A program made the position numbers and the translations under genes. A stretch of DNA of 64,000 nt from Corynebacterium oculi (GTDB taxonomy: Bacteria; Actinomycetota; Actinomycetes; Mycobacteriales; Mycobacteriaceae), in contig NZ_LKST01000004.1 in assembly GCF_001412105.1 (NCBI RefSeq), positions 1 through 64,000 on the forward strand. Reading direction: 5' to 3'. Shown one piece after another: positions 1 through 7,537 of this stretch. The stretch's first letter is position 1; the number at the start of each line of letters is the position of its first letter. The notes beneath the pieces are model-generated. The model made no database searches, had not been told where the DNA came from, and was given only the letters and a program-made list of their open reading frames with translations.

Positions 1-138
1 TCACACAACACCCACCACAACACCCAACCAAACGAAGAACCACCAACACTAGTGATCCCCCAGGGCCGTTGCGGCGACCCCCCATAACCTACACACCCCC
101 CACCCAACACACAAACAACCAGGTCAACAAGGATATTT
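1..138. other. window-edge intergenic, no gene seen
   Basis: This A/C-rich stretch lies downstream of murA on the minus strand. I see no convincing coding region, tRNA or hairpin. The only open frame across it is the antisense shadow of murA. Confidence 0.5.
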
Positions 139-1395
139 TTAGGCGGTTACGCGTTCTATCTGCGCGCCAAGGGAGCGAAGGTTCTCCACGAAGCTCGGAT
201 AGCCTCGGTCAATGTGATGCACGTCGTGCACCACCGTCTCCCCATCGGAGACCAGGGCCGCCAGCACCAGGCCCGCCCCGGCACGAATGTCGGAGGACCA
301 CACCTCCGTGGAGGACAAGTGCTCCATGCCGCGCACCACCACGTGATGACCGTCCACGGTGGCATCGGCCCCCAGGCGCAGCATCTCATCGACAAAGCGG
401 AACCGGGATTCAAAAACGTTCTCCGTGATAACGGAGGTTCCCTGGGCCACGGCGGAGATGCCGATGGCCATCGGTTGAAGGTCCGTGGGGAATCCGGGGA
501 AGGGCAGCGTCTGGTAGTCCACGGCGGAGGGGCGGCGCGGCATGCGCACGCGGAAACCGGACTCGTAGGTCTCGATCTCCGCGCCGGCCATCTTGAGCTT
601 TTCTAGAGGCAGGTGCAGGTGGCGCGGGGCGATTCCGCCCACGGTGATGCCGCCCCGGGTCATGGCGGCGGCATAGGCCCAGGTTCCGGCCACGATGCGA
701 TCCCCTATGACCTCGTGATCCGTGGGGTGCAGGCGCGCCACGCCGTCGATAGTGATGGTGGAGGTACCGGCCCCCTGAATCTGCGCGCCCATCGAGGTCA
801 GCATGTCGCAGAGGTCGATGATCTCCGGCTCCCGCGCGGCGTTGTCCAGCACCGTGCGCCCCTGGGCGAGCACGGCGGCGGTGAGGATGTTCTCGGTGGC
901 ACCCACGGAGGGAAAGTCCAAAGTGATGGGAGCGCCCACCAGGGCCTCGGCCTCTGCCACCACGGCCCCGTGCTGAATGCGGGTGCGCGCGCCCAGGCGT
1001 TCCAGGCCGGACTGATGCATGTCCAGGGGGCGGGAACCGATCGCGTCTCCCCCGGGCAGGGCCACCACGGCACGCCCGCAGCGGGCGGTGAGCGGCCCGA
1101 GCACGCAGACGGAGGCGCGGAACTGCCGCACGGCGTCGAAGTCGGCGTCGCTGGCGGGCCGGGCGGGAGCGGTGATGCGCACCACGGGGCCGTCGATAGT
1201 GACGTAGCAGCCCAGCCCTTCCAGCACCTTCTGCATGAGCGGAACGTCCAGGATCTCCGGGCAGTTGCGCAGCGTGGTGGTTCCCTCCGCCAGCAAGGCC
1301 GCCGCCATGAGTTTGAGCACGCTGTTCTTCGCGCCACGTACCTTCACGGCCCCTTCGAGGCGGGCACCGCCTGTCACCACAAAACGATCTTTCAC
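139..1395 (-). CDS. murA: UDP-N-acetylglucosamine 1-carboxyvinyltransferase MurA (Asp117 form)
   Basis: MurA transfers enolpyruvate from PEP to UDP-GlcNAc, the first committed step of peptidoglycan synthesis in the cytoplasm. The 418-aa protein has the normal family length. It carries the conserved Lys-Asn pair at about residues 23-24 (GAKNSVLK) and the catalytic Asp motif FPTDLQPM. The flexible-loop residue that is Cys in E. coli (GGCAIG) is Asp117 here (LPGGDAIG), as in mycobacterial MurA; this is known to give intrinsic fosfomycin insensitivity. The start is GTG, with a TAGGGT element 8 nt upstream that would give a leaderless message. The gene is monocistronic by appearance and followed by ramA in the same orientation upstream of it. 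Confidence 0.96.
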   Translation of the reverse strand: MKDRFVVTGGARLEGAVKVRGAKNSVLKLMAAALLAEGTTTLRNCPEILDVPLMQKVLEGLGCYVTIDGPVVRITAPARPASDADFDAVRQFRASVCVLGPLTARCGRAVVALPGGDAIGSRPLDMHQSGLERLGARTRIQHGAVVAEAEALVGAPITLDFPSVGATENILTAAVLAQGRTVLDNAAREPEIIDLCDMLTSMGAQIQGAGTSTITIDGVARLHPTDHEVIGDRIVAGTWAYAAAMTRGGITVGGIAPRHLHLPLEKLKMAGAEIETYESGFRVRMPRRPSAVDYQTLPFPGFPTDLQPMAIGISAVAQGTSVITENVFESRFRFVDEMLRLGADATVDGHHVVVRGMEHLSSTEVWSSDIRAGAGLVLAALVSDGETVVHDVHHIDRGYPSFVENLRSLGAQIERVTA

Positions 1396-1461
1396 GCCTT
1401 CTGACCCTAGCGGGAAGCACAGCGCCCGGCTACCGCACTGCTGATCGACGCCTCCGTCCGA

Positions 1462-2304
1462 TCAGGGCAGCGCCCCGATCCTCCGGGCGGCATTGACCGC
1501 CTCGTAGCGGGTGTGCGCGCCGAGCTTGCGCATGACCGAGCGCAGGTAGCTCTTCACGGTTTCCGGGCCGATGCCCATCTCCTCGGCGGCCTCCACGTTG
1601 GTGTGGCCCAGGGCCACGCAGGAAAGCACGTCCAGCTCCCGCGCGGAGAGCTTGGTGGACTGCTTCACCGGGGCGGGGCTAATCATCTCATCGCATACCA
1701 GCTCCAGCTCGCGGCGCACGTCATCCTCCGCGATCCGGTTGGCCAGCATGCGCAGACGGGAATGAGTGGAGCGCAGCTGCTCCCATTCCGCGGCGTTGCC
1801 CCCGCGCCCGATCTTGAGCGAACCGGCCTTGGCAAAGGCGGCGGTGCGCATGGCCTCGTTGACCGCAAAGTCCTGCTCCAGGGTGCGCGCCGTCATGGTG
1901 ACCTCCTCGATCACCTTGTCGCCCAGGCGCACCGGGCTGTGCACGCCCACGTAGAGCACGCCGCGAATCTCACGGCGAACGATCACCGGCACCGCCACCA
2001 GGGAGTACAGGCCCTCGTCCTGAATCGCCTTATCGTTTTCGTGGGAGATCAGGCTGGCGCGGGTGTAATCGCTTACCCCCACGGGGCGCCGGGTGGTGAC
2101 CACGCGCCCACCCACCCCCACCCCGGGCTCGATCACGAGGTTATGCAGGGCCGGGGTGCGCAATCCCACCCAGTGCGTGATCTGAAGCCTGCGCCCGGTG
2201 GTCATGCTGGCAAAAAGGGTCACCGGAATGCCGGTGGCGGTTTTCAGCGAGGTCAAAGCAGCGCGGATGGCGTCCTCGTCATCCCGAATCCGCTGAGCAT
2301 CCAT
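1462..2304 (-). CDS. ramA: LuxR-type transcriptional regulator RamA (regulator of acetate metabolism)
   Basis: The 280-aa protein has an N-terminal GAF-like sensor domain (about residues 20-165) and a C-terminal LuxR helix-turn-helix (about 215-275, KLSARELDVLSCVALGHTNVEAAEE in two parts around the recognition helix). It closely matches my memory of C. glutamicum RamA along its full length, including the C-terminal RRIGALP. RamA is a global regulator of acetate, glycolytic and cell-wall genes and is autoregulated. The start ATG is preceded by AGGAGG-like sequence (ttcctcctag on the plus strand). The upstream region shared with cysK contains two G5/C5 palindromes that fit the RamA motif. As I recall, ramA also lies next to cysK in C. 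glutamicum. Confidence 0.95.
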   Translation of the reverse strand: MDAQRIRDDEDAIRAALTSLKTATGIPVTLFASMTTGRRLQITHWVGLRTPALHNLVIEPGVGVGGRVVTTRRPVGVSDYTRASLISHENDKAIQDEGLYSLVAVPVIVRREIRGVLYVGVHSPVRLGDKVIEEVTMTARTLEQDFAVNEAMRTAAFAKAGSLKIGRGGNAAEWEQLRSTHSRLRMLANRIAEDDVRRELELVCDEMISPAPVKQSTKLSARELDVLSCVALGHTNVEAAEEMGIGPETVKSYLRSVMRKLGAHTRYEAVNAARRIGALP

Positions 2305-2390
2305 GGCAAGTTCCTCCTAGAACGCCCCGCGCGTGGGCCTAGCACACCACCGCGCGAGGAGTTGGGCAATGGACATCATCTGTCAATTCT

Positions 2391-2410
2391 AACCCCCTAA
2401 TGGGGGCAAA
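2391..2410. promoter_or_regulatory. candidate RamA operator, C5/G5 inverted repeat 1
   Basis: The sequence has CCCCC (2393-2397), TAAT, GGGGG (2402-2406), flanked by A on the left and C on the right. Each half fits the RamA rule recalled from C. glutamicum (AC4-5 followed by A/G/T, or A/C/T followed by G4-6 and T/C). It lies about 90 bp upstream of the ramA start, a plausible autoregulatory position. Confidence 0.5.
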
Positions 2411-2460
2411 GGGAACTGCCCAACCCATCGCGGAACGGAGGAGGAGCCGCCGAAGGATTG

Positions 2461-2476
2461 CCCCCAATCTTGGGGG
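2461..2476. promoter_or_regulatory. candidate RamA operator, C5/G5 inverted repeat 2
   Basis: CCCCCAA (2461-2467) and TTGGGGG (2470-2476) form a perfect 7-bp palindrome with a 2-bp spacer. It lies about 55 bp from the first C5/G5 repeat, between ramA and cysK. Confidence 0.45.
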
Positions 2477-2531
2477 AGGCGGACCCACCCGGGCATCATC
2501 GTGGCCCGGAAGCATGTCCGTTCACTCTTGG

Positions 2532-2547
2532 CGAACAGATCTGTCTA
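2532..2547. promoter_or_regulatory. candidate McbR-type operator upstream of cysK
   Basis: CGAAC-AGATCT-GTCTA compares with the McbR consensus TAGAC-N6-GTCTA. The right half is perfect, the left half matches in part, and the N6 core is itself palindromic. It lies about 90 bp upstream of cysK, whose orthologue is in the McbR regulon of C. glutamicum. Confidence 0.45.
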
Positions 2548-2633
2548 TAGGAATGGTGTACAGTGGTGCTCACTCGCGGTCCACCAGGCCCGCCTGCGAA
2601 AATACACCGCCCACGCCCGTAAAGGAGCACATC

Positions 2634-3569
2634 ATGGCACAGATCTATGAGAACATCACCGAGACCATCGGCCGCACCCCGCTGGTGCGCCTGCACAGCC
2701 TCACCAAGGATCTCGACGCCGAGATCCTGGTGAAGGTGGAATCCTTTAACCCCGCCAACAGCGTCAAGGATCGCATCGGCAAGGCCATTATCGACGCCGC
2801 CGAGGCCTCCGGCGAGCTCAAGCCCGGCGGCACCATCGTGGAAGCCACCTCCGGCAACACCGGCATCGCCCTGGCCTTGGTGGGGGCCGCCAAGGGCTAC
2901 AACGTGGTACTCACCATGCCGGAGACCATGTCCGCCGAGCGCCGCGTGATGCTGCGCGCCTACGGCGCGGAGATCGTGCTCACCCCCGGCTCCGCCGGCA
3001 TGCAGGGCGCCGTGGACAAGGCCAACGAGATCGTGGCCGAACGCGAGGGCGCCATCCTCGCTCGCCAGTTTGCCAACCCCGCCAACCCCGCGATCCACCG
3101 CGCCACCACCGCCGAGGAAATCTGGGCCGATACCGAGGGCAAGGTGGACATCTTCGTGGCCGGTTTTGGCACCGGCGGCACCGTGACCGGCGTGGGGCAG
3201 GTACTCAAGGAACGCAACCCCGAGGCCCAGGTGTACGCCGTGGAGCCCACCGCCTCTCCCCTGCTCACCGAGGGCAAGGCCGGCCCCCACAAGATCCAGG
3301 GCATCGGCGCGAACTTCATCCCCGAGGTGCTTGACCGCAAGGTACTCGATGACGTGCTCACCGTGAGCAACGAGGACGCCACCGCGTGGGCTCGCAAGCT
3401 CGGCGTGGAGGAGGGAATCCTCGGCGGCATCTCCACCGGCGCGAACATCAAGGCCGCGGTGGAGCTGGCCTCCCGCCCGGAGAACAAGGGCAAGACCATC
3501 GTCACCGTCGTGGCGGACTTTGGGGAGCGCTACGTGTCCACCGTGCTGTACGAAGATATTCGCGGTTAA
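2634..3569 (+). CDS. cysK: cysteine synthase A (O-acetylserine sulfhydrylase)
   Basis: CysK makes L-cysteine from O-acetylserine and sulfide, using PLP. The protein is 311 aa, the usual length. Visible motifs are [11 protein letters not shown] with the Schiff-base Lys at residue 45, the substrate loop SGNTG at 73-77, and the phosphate-binding GTGGT. The frame is open further upstream, but the start at 2634 is preferred because AAAGGAG sits 6-7 nt before it and [13 protein letters not shown] is the family N-terminus. cysE follows 88 bp downstream in the same direction, with a long hairpin between them. Confidence 0.96.
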   Translation: MAQIYENITETIGRTPLVRLHSLTKDLDAEILVKVESFNPANSVKDRIGKAIIDAAEASGELKPGGTIVEATSGNTGIALALVGAAKGYNVVLTMPETMSAERRVMLRAYGAEIVLTPGSAGMQGAVDKANEIVAEREGAILARQFANPANPAIHRATTAEEIWADTEGKVDIFVAGFGTGGTVTGVGQVLKERNPEAQVYAVEPTASPLLTEGKAGPHKIQGIGANFIPEVLDRKVLDDVLTVSNEDATAWARKLGVEEGILGGISTGANIKAAVELASRPENKGKTIVTVVADFGERYVSTVLYEDIRG

Positions 3570-3580
3570 AAACCCCGGAA

Positions 3581-3623
3581 TACACCCCGTTGCCCGTATC
3601 GTTGTGATGGGCAACGGGGTGTA
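3581..3623 (+). terminator. 15-bp perfect hairpin between cysK and cysE
   Basis: TACACCCCGTTGCCC (3581-3595) pairs perfectly with GGGCAACGGGGTGTA (3609-3623) across a 13-nt loop. No U-tract follows, so it may be a partial terminator, an mRNA stabiliser or an attenuator that sets the cysK:cysE ratio. Confidence 0.6.
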
Positions 3624-3657
3624 CCCCTATCCGCTTCCAGAAAGGACAAACCAAGGC

Positions 3658-4227
3658 ATGAGTGGGCTGCTGGCAATGCTGCGCGAGGACCTCGCCAACG
3701 CGCGGGAGCACGATCCCGCCGCGCGCGGAGACATAGAAAACGCGGTGGTGTACTCCGGGCTCCACGCCATCTGGATGCACCGCGTGGCCCACCGCCTGTG
3801 GCGGCGCGGTAGAAAGGGGCCCGCGCGCATCCTCGCGCAGTTCGCCCGCTTCCTCACCGGCGTGGAAATCCACCCCGGCGCCACCATCGGGCGGAGGTTC
3901 TTCATCGATCACGGCATGGGGATCGTGATCGGGGAAACCGCCGAGATCGGTGACGGCGTGATGCTCTACCACGGGGTCACCCTGGGCGGGCAGGTGCTCA
4001 CCCAGACCAAGCGGCACCCCACGGTGGGAGACAACGTGACCATCGGAGCCGGGGCCAAAGTGCTGGGGCCGATCACGATCGGCGAGGGCAGCGCCGTGGG
4101 AGCCAACGCCGTGGTGACCAAGGACGTTCCCGCCCACCACATCGCCGTGGGAATCCCCGCCACCTACCGCCCCCGGGGCGACCACGAGCGCACCAAGCTC
4201 GTGGACCCGGACTTTTACGTGATTTAA
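3658..4227 (+). CDS. cysE: serine O-acetyltransferase
   Basis: CysE acetylates L-serine with acetyl-CoA to give O-acetylserine, the CysK substrate. The protein is 189 aa, the short actinobacterial form. The N-terminal helical part (about 1-65) is followed by left-handed beta-helix hexapeptide repeats ([31 protein letters not shown]). The conserved catalytic pair appears as His in FFIDHGMG and the downstream YHGVTLGG. The start at 3658 has AAAGGA about 12 nt upstream; the longer open frame overlaps cysK and is rejected. Its pairing with cysK is the standard cysteine module. Confidence 0.95.
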   Translation: MSGLLAMLREDLANAREHDPAARGDIENAVVYSGLHAIWMHRVAHRLWRRGRKGPARILAQFARFLTGVEIHPGATIGRRFFIDHGMGIVIGETAEIGDGVMLYHGVTLGGQVLTQTKRHPTVGDNVTIGAGAKVLGPITIGEGSAVGANAVVTKDVPAHHIAVGIPATYRPRGDHERTKLVDPDFYVI

Positions 4228-4233
4228 GGCCTT

Positions 4234-4515
4234 TTAGGCCTCCAGCTCGGCGTACTCGGGGTTGCGGCTGAGAAAGTGCTGCACCGCCGAGCAGGTGGCC
4301 ACGATCTTCTTTCCCTCCTGGCGGACGTCATCAAGCGCGCCGCGCACCAGCACCTTGGACAGACCCTTGCCCTGGAAAGCATCGTGCACCACGGTGTGAT
4401 TGAAGTTCAGTACGTCCTCCCCCTGCGGGGCGTACTCGGCAAAGCCCACCTCTTCCCCCTCCACGGAGAGAACGTAGCGGTGATTCTGGGCATCATGGGT
4501 GATTGAGTTACTCAT
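4234..4515 (-). CDS. small GNAT-fold N-acetyltransferase (YjdJ/COG2388 type)
   Basis: This 93-aa protein belongs to the short GNAT group. It shows the NFNHTVVHDAFQGKGLSKVLV segment, containing the acetyl-CoA-binding Q/RxxGxG-like QGKGLS, and the C-terminal NPEYAELE. The substrate is unknown. It converges on cysE with only 6 bp between stop codons; a short AGGCCT-TTT-AGGCCT palindrome lies there. A tRNA block follows upstream. Confidence 0.75.
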   Translation of the reverse strand: MSNSITHDAQNHRYVLSVEGEEVGFAEYAPQGEDVLNFNHTVVHDAFQGKGLSKVLVRGALDDVRQEGKKIVATCSAVQHFLSRNPEYAELEA

Positions 4516-4529
4516 CTGCCCGAGTCTAG

Positions 4530-4575
4530 TCCAAAAACAAAAGAAGCGGGCCCGTTTTTATGCAACGGAACCGCT
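4530..4575 (-). terminator. terminator after tRNA-Phe
   Basis: On the minus strand, GCGG-tt-CCGTT pairs with AACGG-gc-CCGC and is followed by TTCTTTTGTTTTT. It is a typical intrinsic terminator for the minus-strand tRNA cluster. Confidence 0.65.
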
Positions 4576-4581
4576 ATTTTG

Positions 4582-4654
4582 TGGCCAGAGCCAGGATCGA
4601 ACTGGCGACCCCACACTTTTCAGGCGTGTGCTCTACCGACTGAGCTATCTGGCC
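4582..4654 (-). tRNA. tRNA-Phe(GAA)
   Basis: The 73-nt cloverleaf has acceptor arms GGCCAGA/TCTGGCC and discriminator A. The anticodon stem is CACGC/GTGTG with loop CTGAAAA, so the anticodon is GAA. The T-arm GTTCGATCC is present. CCA is not encoded. Confidence 0.95.
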
Positions 4655-4681
4655 GAAGAAACCACAGCAGTGACCTCTTGG

Positions 4682-4755
4682 CGACCCTGACGGGACTTGA
4701 ACCCGCGACCTCCGCCGTGACAGGGCGGCGCGCTAACCAACTGCGCCACAGGGCC
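4682..4755 (-). tRNA. tRNA-Asp(GTC), copy 1
   Basis: The 74-nt cloverleaf has acceptor arms GGCCCTG/CAGGGTC. The anticodon stem is CCGCC/GGCGG with loop CTGTCAC, so the anticodon is GTC. It is identical over its length to the second copy 156 bp further on. Confidence 0.95.
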
Positions 4756-4873
4756 ATATTTTGCGCTCCGGGAGTGCCCGTTGCACGAGAAGATACTCTA
4801 CACAGACCATCAAAGAACGATCAAATCAGCAGGCCACGGCGCTTTTTAGGGCTTTTTAGGGGCGAAATCAAAA

Positions 4874-4903
4874 GAACCCCCGGAAGTTTCCTTCCGGGGG
4901 TTC
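4874..4903 (-). terminator. strong hairpin terminator between the two tRNA-Asp genes
   Basis: GAACCCCCGGAAG (4874-4886) pairs perfectly with CTTCCGGGGGTTC (4891-4903) around a 4-nt loop. On the minus strand it is followed by TTTTGATTTC. It ends the tRNA-Glu/Asp transcript. Confidence 0.8.
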
Positions 4904-4911
4904 CACTATGG

Positions 4912-4985
4912 CGACCCTGACGGGACTTGAACCCGCGACCTCCGCCGTGACAGGGCGGCGCGCTAACCAACTGCGCCACAGGGCC
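4912..4985 (-). tRNA. tRNA-Asp(GTC), copy 2
   Basis: The sequence is identical to the 4682-4755 tRNA-Asp, with anticodon loop CTGTCAC. It lies 30 bp downstream of tRNA-Glu and is probably cotranscribed with it. Confidence 0.95.
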
Positions 4986-5015
4986 ATGCGCAAAACAATA
5001 CGAGGTGAAACCTCG

Positions 5016-5088
5016 TACCCCCAACGGGATTCGAACCCGTGCCGCCGCCGTGAAAGGGCGGTGTCCTAGGCCGCTAGACGATGGGGGC
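5016..5088 (-). tRNA. tRNA-Glu(TTC)
   Basis: The 73-nt cloverleaf has acceptor arms GCCCCCA/TGGGGGT and discriminator A. The anticodon stem is CCGCC/GGCGG with loop CTTTCAC, so the anticodon is TTC. It is the promoter-proximal member of the Glu-Asp pair. Confidence 0.95.
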
Positions 5089-5163
5089 GTGCCGTTTGCA
5101 CGGCTTCCTGAAATATACGCGAGGCGCACGGCACCACCAAATTCGCAGTTAGAATAGCCACCC

Positions 5164-5451
5164 ATGAGCACCCAGCACGGCTACAGCGAGGACAAGAGCA
5201 CCTACCTCACCCGCCTCAAGCGCATCGAGGGGCAGGTGCGGGGGCTGCACCGCATGATCGAAGAGGATACCTACTGCATCGACGTGGTAACCCAGATCAG
5301 CGCCGCCACCGCCGCCCTCCACAACCTCTCCGTGGCCCTCATGTCCGATCATCTCCATCACTGCGTGGCCTCCGCCATCGAGGAAGGACAGGGCGGCAGC
5401 GAGAAAATCGACGAGGCCATGAAGGCCATTCAGCGCATGGTCAAGGCCTAA
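5164..5451 (+). CDS. csoR: CsoR-family copper-sensing repressor
   Basis: The 95-aa all-helical repressor has the PF02583 fold (YLTRLKRIEGQVRGLHRMIEED). The metal ligands Cys38, His63 and Cys67 have exactly the spacing of the Cys36-His61-Cys65 Cu(I) site of M. tuberculosis CsoR, which favours copper over the sulfide-sensing CstR type. The repressor is expected to leave DNA when Cu(I) binds. No copper ATPase or chaperone lies beside it, so its target must be elsewhere. It converges on the exporter gene, and the two stop codons overlap (CTAA). Confidence 0.85.
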   Translation: MSTQHGYSEDKSTYLTRLKRIEGQVRGLHRMIEEDTYCIDVVTQISAATAALHNLSVALMSDHLHHCVASAIEEGQGGSEKIDEAMKAIQRMVKA

Positions 5452-6737
5452 CGGTACCGCGAAAAATCGATGGGCCGCCCCAGCGCCCAATCCCGATCGG
5501 TGCACAACCGCGCCAGCACCAACCCCGCCCCAATGGACAGCACCGTCATCGCCGCCGTGGCGGAATGAGATACCACCGCATCCACATCACCCACCCCCAT
5601 GCCATGCAGCGCGCGATACATCGCGGGCCCCGGGATCATCACCACCACCGCCGGAACCGTGGTGGTCACCCGGGGAATCCGGGCCAGGCGCACCACCACA
5701 AACCCCAGCAACCCCACCACCAGCGCGCCCAGGCAGGTGGCGATGAAGGGGGTGAGGGAGGCGTCGATAAGCGCCCAGCGCACCGCGTTGCCCACCGTGC
5801 CTATCGACGCCGCCGCCAGCGCCATCCTGCGCGAGGAATTAAAGAGCAGGGCAAAGCCCGCGATCCCCACCGCGCTCGCCGGAATGACCACCCCGTAACC
5901 GGGGTGACGCCCCGCCCACTCCTGAGGGCTGAGCCTCATCGCCCAGCTCGTGGCCGTGACGGCGAAGGCCGCCGAGGCCATGACCGTCATCGCGTAGGTC
6001 AACCGCGCCACCCCGGCCGCAATATCGCAGCGAGCCAGATCAATCAGCGCGGAAAAGAGCGGGAAACCCGGCACCAGGAACAACACGGAGGCCACAAAGC
6101 CCGCCTCCGCCGCCCCCGCCACCGGTACCAGCGCCGCATACGATGCACAGGCCGCCGCGCCCCCGGCGGCCACCCCCGCGATCATCTGCACGCCCCGGCG
6201 CCCCAGCCACCCCCGCACCGCCTGGCCCACCGCCGCCGCGACCGCCACCACGGCCACCTCCACCGGCCCAAAGCCGTTGAGCGCCGCGCAGCCCGCGCAC
6301 GCGCAGGCCGCCGCCACCGCCAAAAGCCACGGCCCCCACCGCTTGCGCACCGCGGCCTCGATCGCGTCTAGTTCCGCAGTCAATTCCTGCGCGCTCATCG
6401 GCGGGCGCACCCGGTGCGCCAGGCTCTCCAAGGCCTCGATCCGGGAGGCGTCCACCTCCACGTGCGGCTGGTGGGCCACCACCGTGCGAAACTCCGATTC
6501 CTCGTGAAACGTACAGGTGATCGTGGTGATCGTCACCACCGCGTCCAGGCCTACAAAGCCCAGTGCCCGCGCCGCGCGCTTCATGCCCCGGATCACGCGG
6601 TACCCGCTGGCCCCCGCGCCCATGAGCATCATGCCCAGGCGCAGCACCGCGTCCGCGCGCACCCCCATCTCATGCTGATCCATGCGCTGCGGCACCCCGG
6701 ACACTGGCGGTTTCCTTTCCTTCTGTTCCGCCACCAA
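5448..6737 (-). CDS. ThrE-type threonine/serine exporter family membrane protein
   Basis: The 429-aa protein has an N-terminal ThrE domain with a cytoplasmic/periplasmic part (RLGMMLMGAGASGYRVIRGM, about residues 33-52). Two blocks of hydrophobic helices follow (about 130-270 and 285-415, the ThrE_2 part). ThrE of C. glutamicum exports threonine and serine by proton antiport. This protein is about 60 aa shorter and diverged, so the substrate is uncertain. The start is unclear: GTG at 6737 lies only 2 nt after a TAATAT element, and an ATG at 6683 (MDQHEMGVRAD) is a good alternative. Confidence 0.75.
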   Translation of the reverse strand: MVAEQKERKPPVSGVPQRMDQHEMGVRADAVLRLGMMLMGAGASGYRVIRGMKRAARALGFVGLDAVVTITTITCTFHEESEFRTVVAHQPHVEVDASRIEALESLAHRVRPPMSAQELTAELDAIEAAVRKRWGPWLLAVAAACACAGCAALNGFGPVEVAVVAVAAAVGQAVRGWLGRRGVQMIAGVAAGGAAACASYAALVPVAGAAEAGFVASVLFLVPGFPLFSALIDLARCDIAAGVARLTYAMTVMASAAFAVTATSWAMRLSPQEWAGRHPGYGVVIPASAVGIAGFALLFNSSRRMALAAASIGTVGNAVRWALIDASLTPFIATCLGALVVGLLGFVVVRLARIPRVTTTVPAVVVMIPGPAMYRALHGMGVGDVDAVVSHSATAAMTVLSIGAGLVLARLCTDRDWALGRPIDFSRYR

Positions 6738-6845
6738 TATTAGGCCCCACCCCCAGCGCGGAGAGCCCGATGTGCCCTACATCATCAAAGGCCGAATCTG
6801 AAAAAGAGATACTCGCCGGGAATAGCACTGCTAAAATATGCGTCA

Positions 6846-7316
6846 ATGATCTCTCCCCTCTCAATCAAAGTAATCGGCACCGTCTTTTTGATCGCCTTGG
6901 CTTTCCTTCCCCCAAAACCGGACACCATATCCCGGGCCGTGGAGGAAAGAGAGTCCTCTACCCTCAACGAGATCATGGACTCCCCGGTGAAGAGGGCCCA
7001 CGTCATCTGCCAATACGCCAACCGCAATGCCGTGGAGAACCTCGGGTTCAACAGCCGGGATATTTACAGCATCGACAACAACTACATGGCCTGGGAAACG
7101 GAAACCGCCATCGGGGTGATCTTCGAGGACGAGGAGAAAGAACCCGTATTGGAGTATTTCTCCCCCACGCGGATCAACGCCTGCCCGGGGAACAACGACG
7201 TCCAGGAGTCGTACCTCGAACTAAACCCGGATCAACCCATCAGCGTGGGCAAGGAGAAACAGAACTTTGCCCGCTACGGCGAGGTGGAGGTCAAGGTTCT
7301 CTCCTACCGGGAATAA
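6846..7316 (+). CDS. hypothetical small secreted or membrane-anchored protein
   Basis: The 156-aa protein has an N-terminal hydrophobic segment (ISPLSIKVIGTVFLIALAFL) that could be a signal peptide or anchor. The rest is an acidic soluble domain with two cysteines (HVICQYANRN and RINACPGN) that could form a disulfide outside the cell. I do not recognise the family. Base composition is somewhat lower in GC than its neighbours. It may be functionally like the other small anchored unknown at 11052-11489, but I see no clear sequence similarity. Confidence 0.55.
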   Translation: MISPLSIKVIGTVFLIALAFLPPKPDTISRAVEERESSTLNEIMDSPVKRAHVICQYANRNAVENLGFNSRDIYSIDNNYMAWETETAIGVIFEDEEKEPVLEYFSPTRINACPGNNDVQESYLELNPDQPISVGKEKQNFARYGEVEVKVLSYRE

Positions 7317-7345
7317 GAAAAGCAGGCCCAGGCTTTATGCCTGCT
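7315..7345 (-). terminator. terminator after tRNA-Lys
   Basis: On the minus strand, AGCAGGC (7345-7339) pairs with GCCTGCT (7327-7321) and is followed by TTTCTTA. It sits 13 nt past the tRNA end and overlaps the stop codon of the convergent unknown gene. Confidence 0.6.
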
Positions 7346-7358
7346 ACCTGCTTGTTTG

Positions 7359-7431
7359 TGGGCCCTCCGGGGCTCGAACCCGGGACCTGCGGATTAAAAG
7401 TCCGTAGCTCTACCAACTGAGCTAAAGGCCC
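7359..7431 (-). tRNA. tRNA-Lys(TTT)
   Basis: The 73-nt cloverleaf has acceptor arms GGGCCTT/AGGGCCC and discriminator A. The anticodon loop is CTTTTAA, so the anticodon is TTT. The T-arm GGTTCGAGCC is present. Confidence 0.95.
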
Positions 7432-7537
7432 AGTGCCTCATCGGGCACGCGGTCTAGTGTAACCCACGCCGCGCGCTTTCCCGAATGAGGGTCGCCGTGG
7501 GCGGCGCCGCTCCCGGCGCGCCCACGAAAGACTGCCC

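Noticed and set aside
4848..4862. GCTTTTTAGG repeated twice near the tRNA genes as an attachment site
   Set aside because: The copy is only about 10 bp, tandem, and no integrase or foreign block lies beside it.
4582..5088. tRNA cluster as an integration hotspot
   Set aside because: Flanking genes are ordinary and no partial tRNA 3' copy was found by eye.
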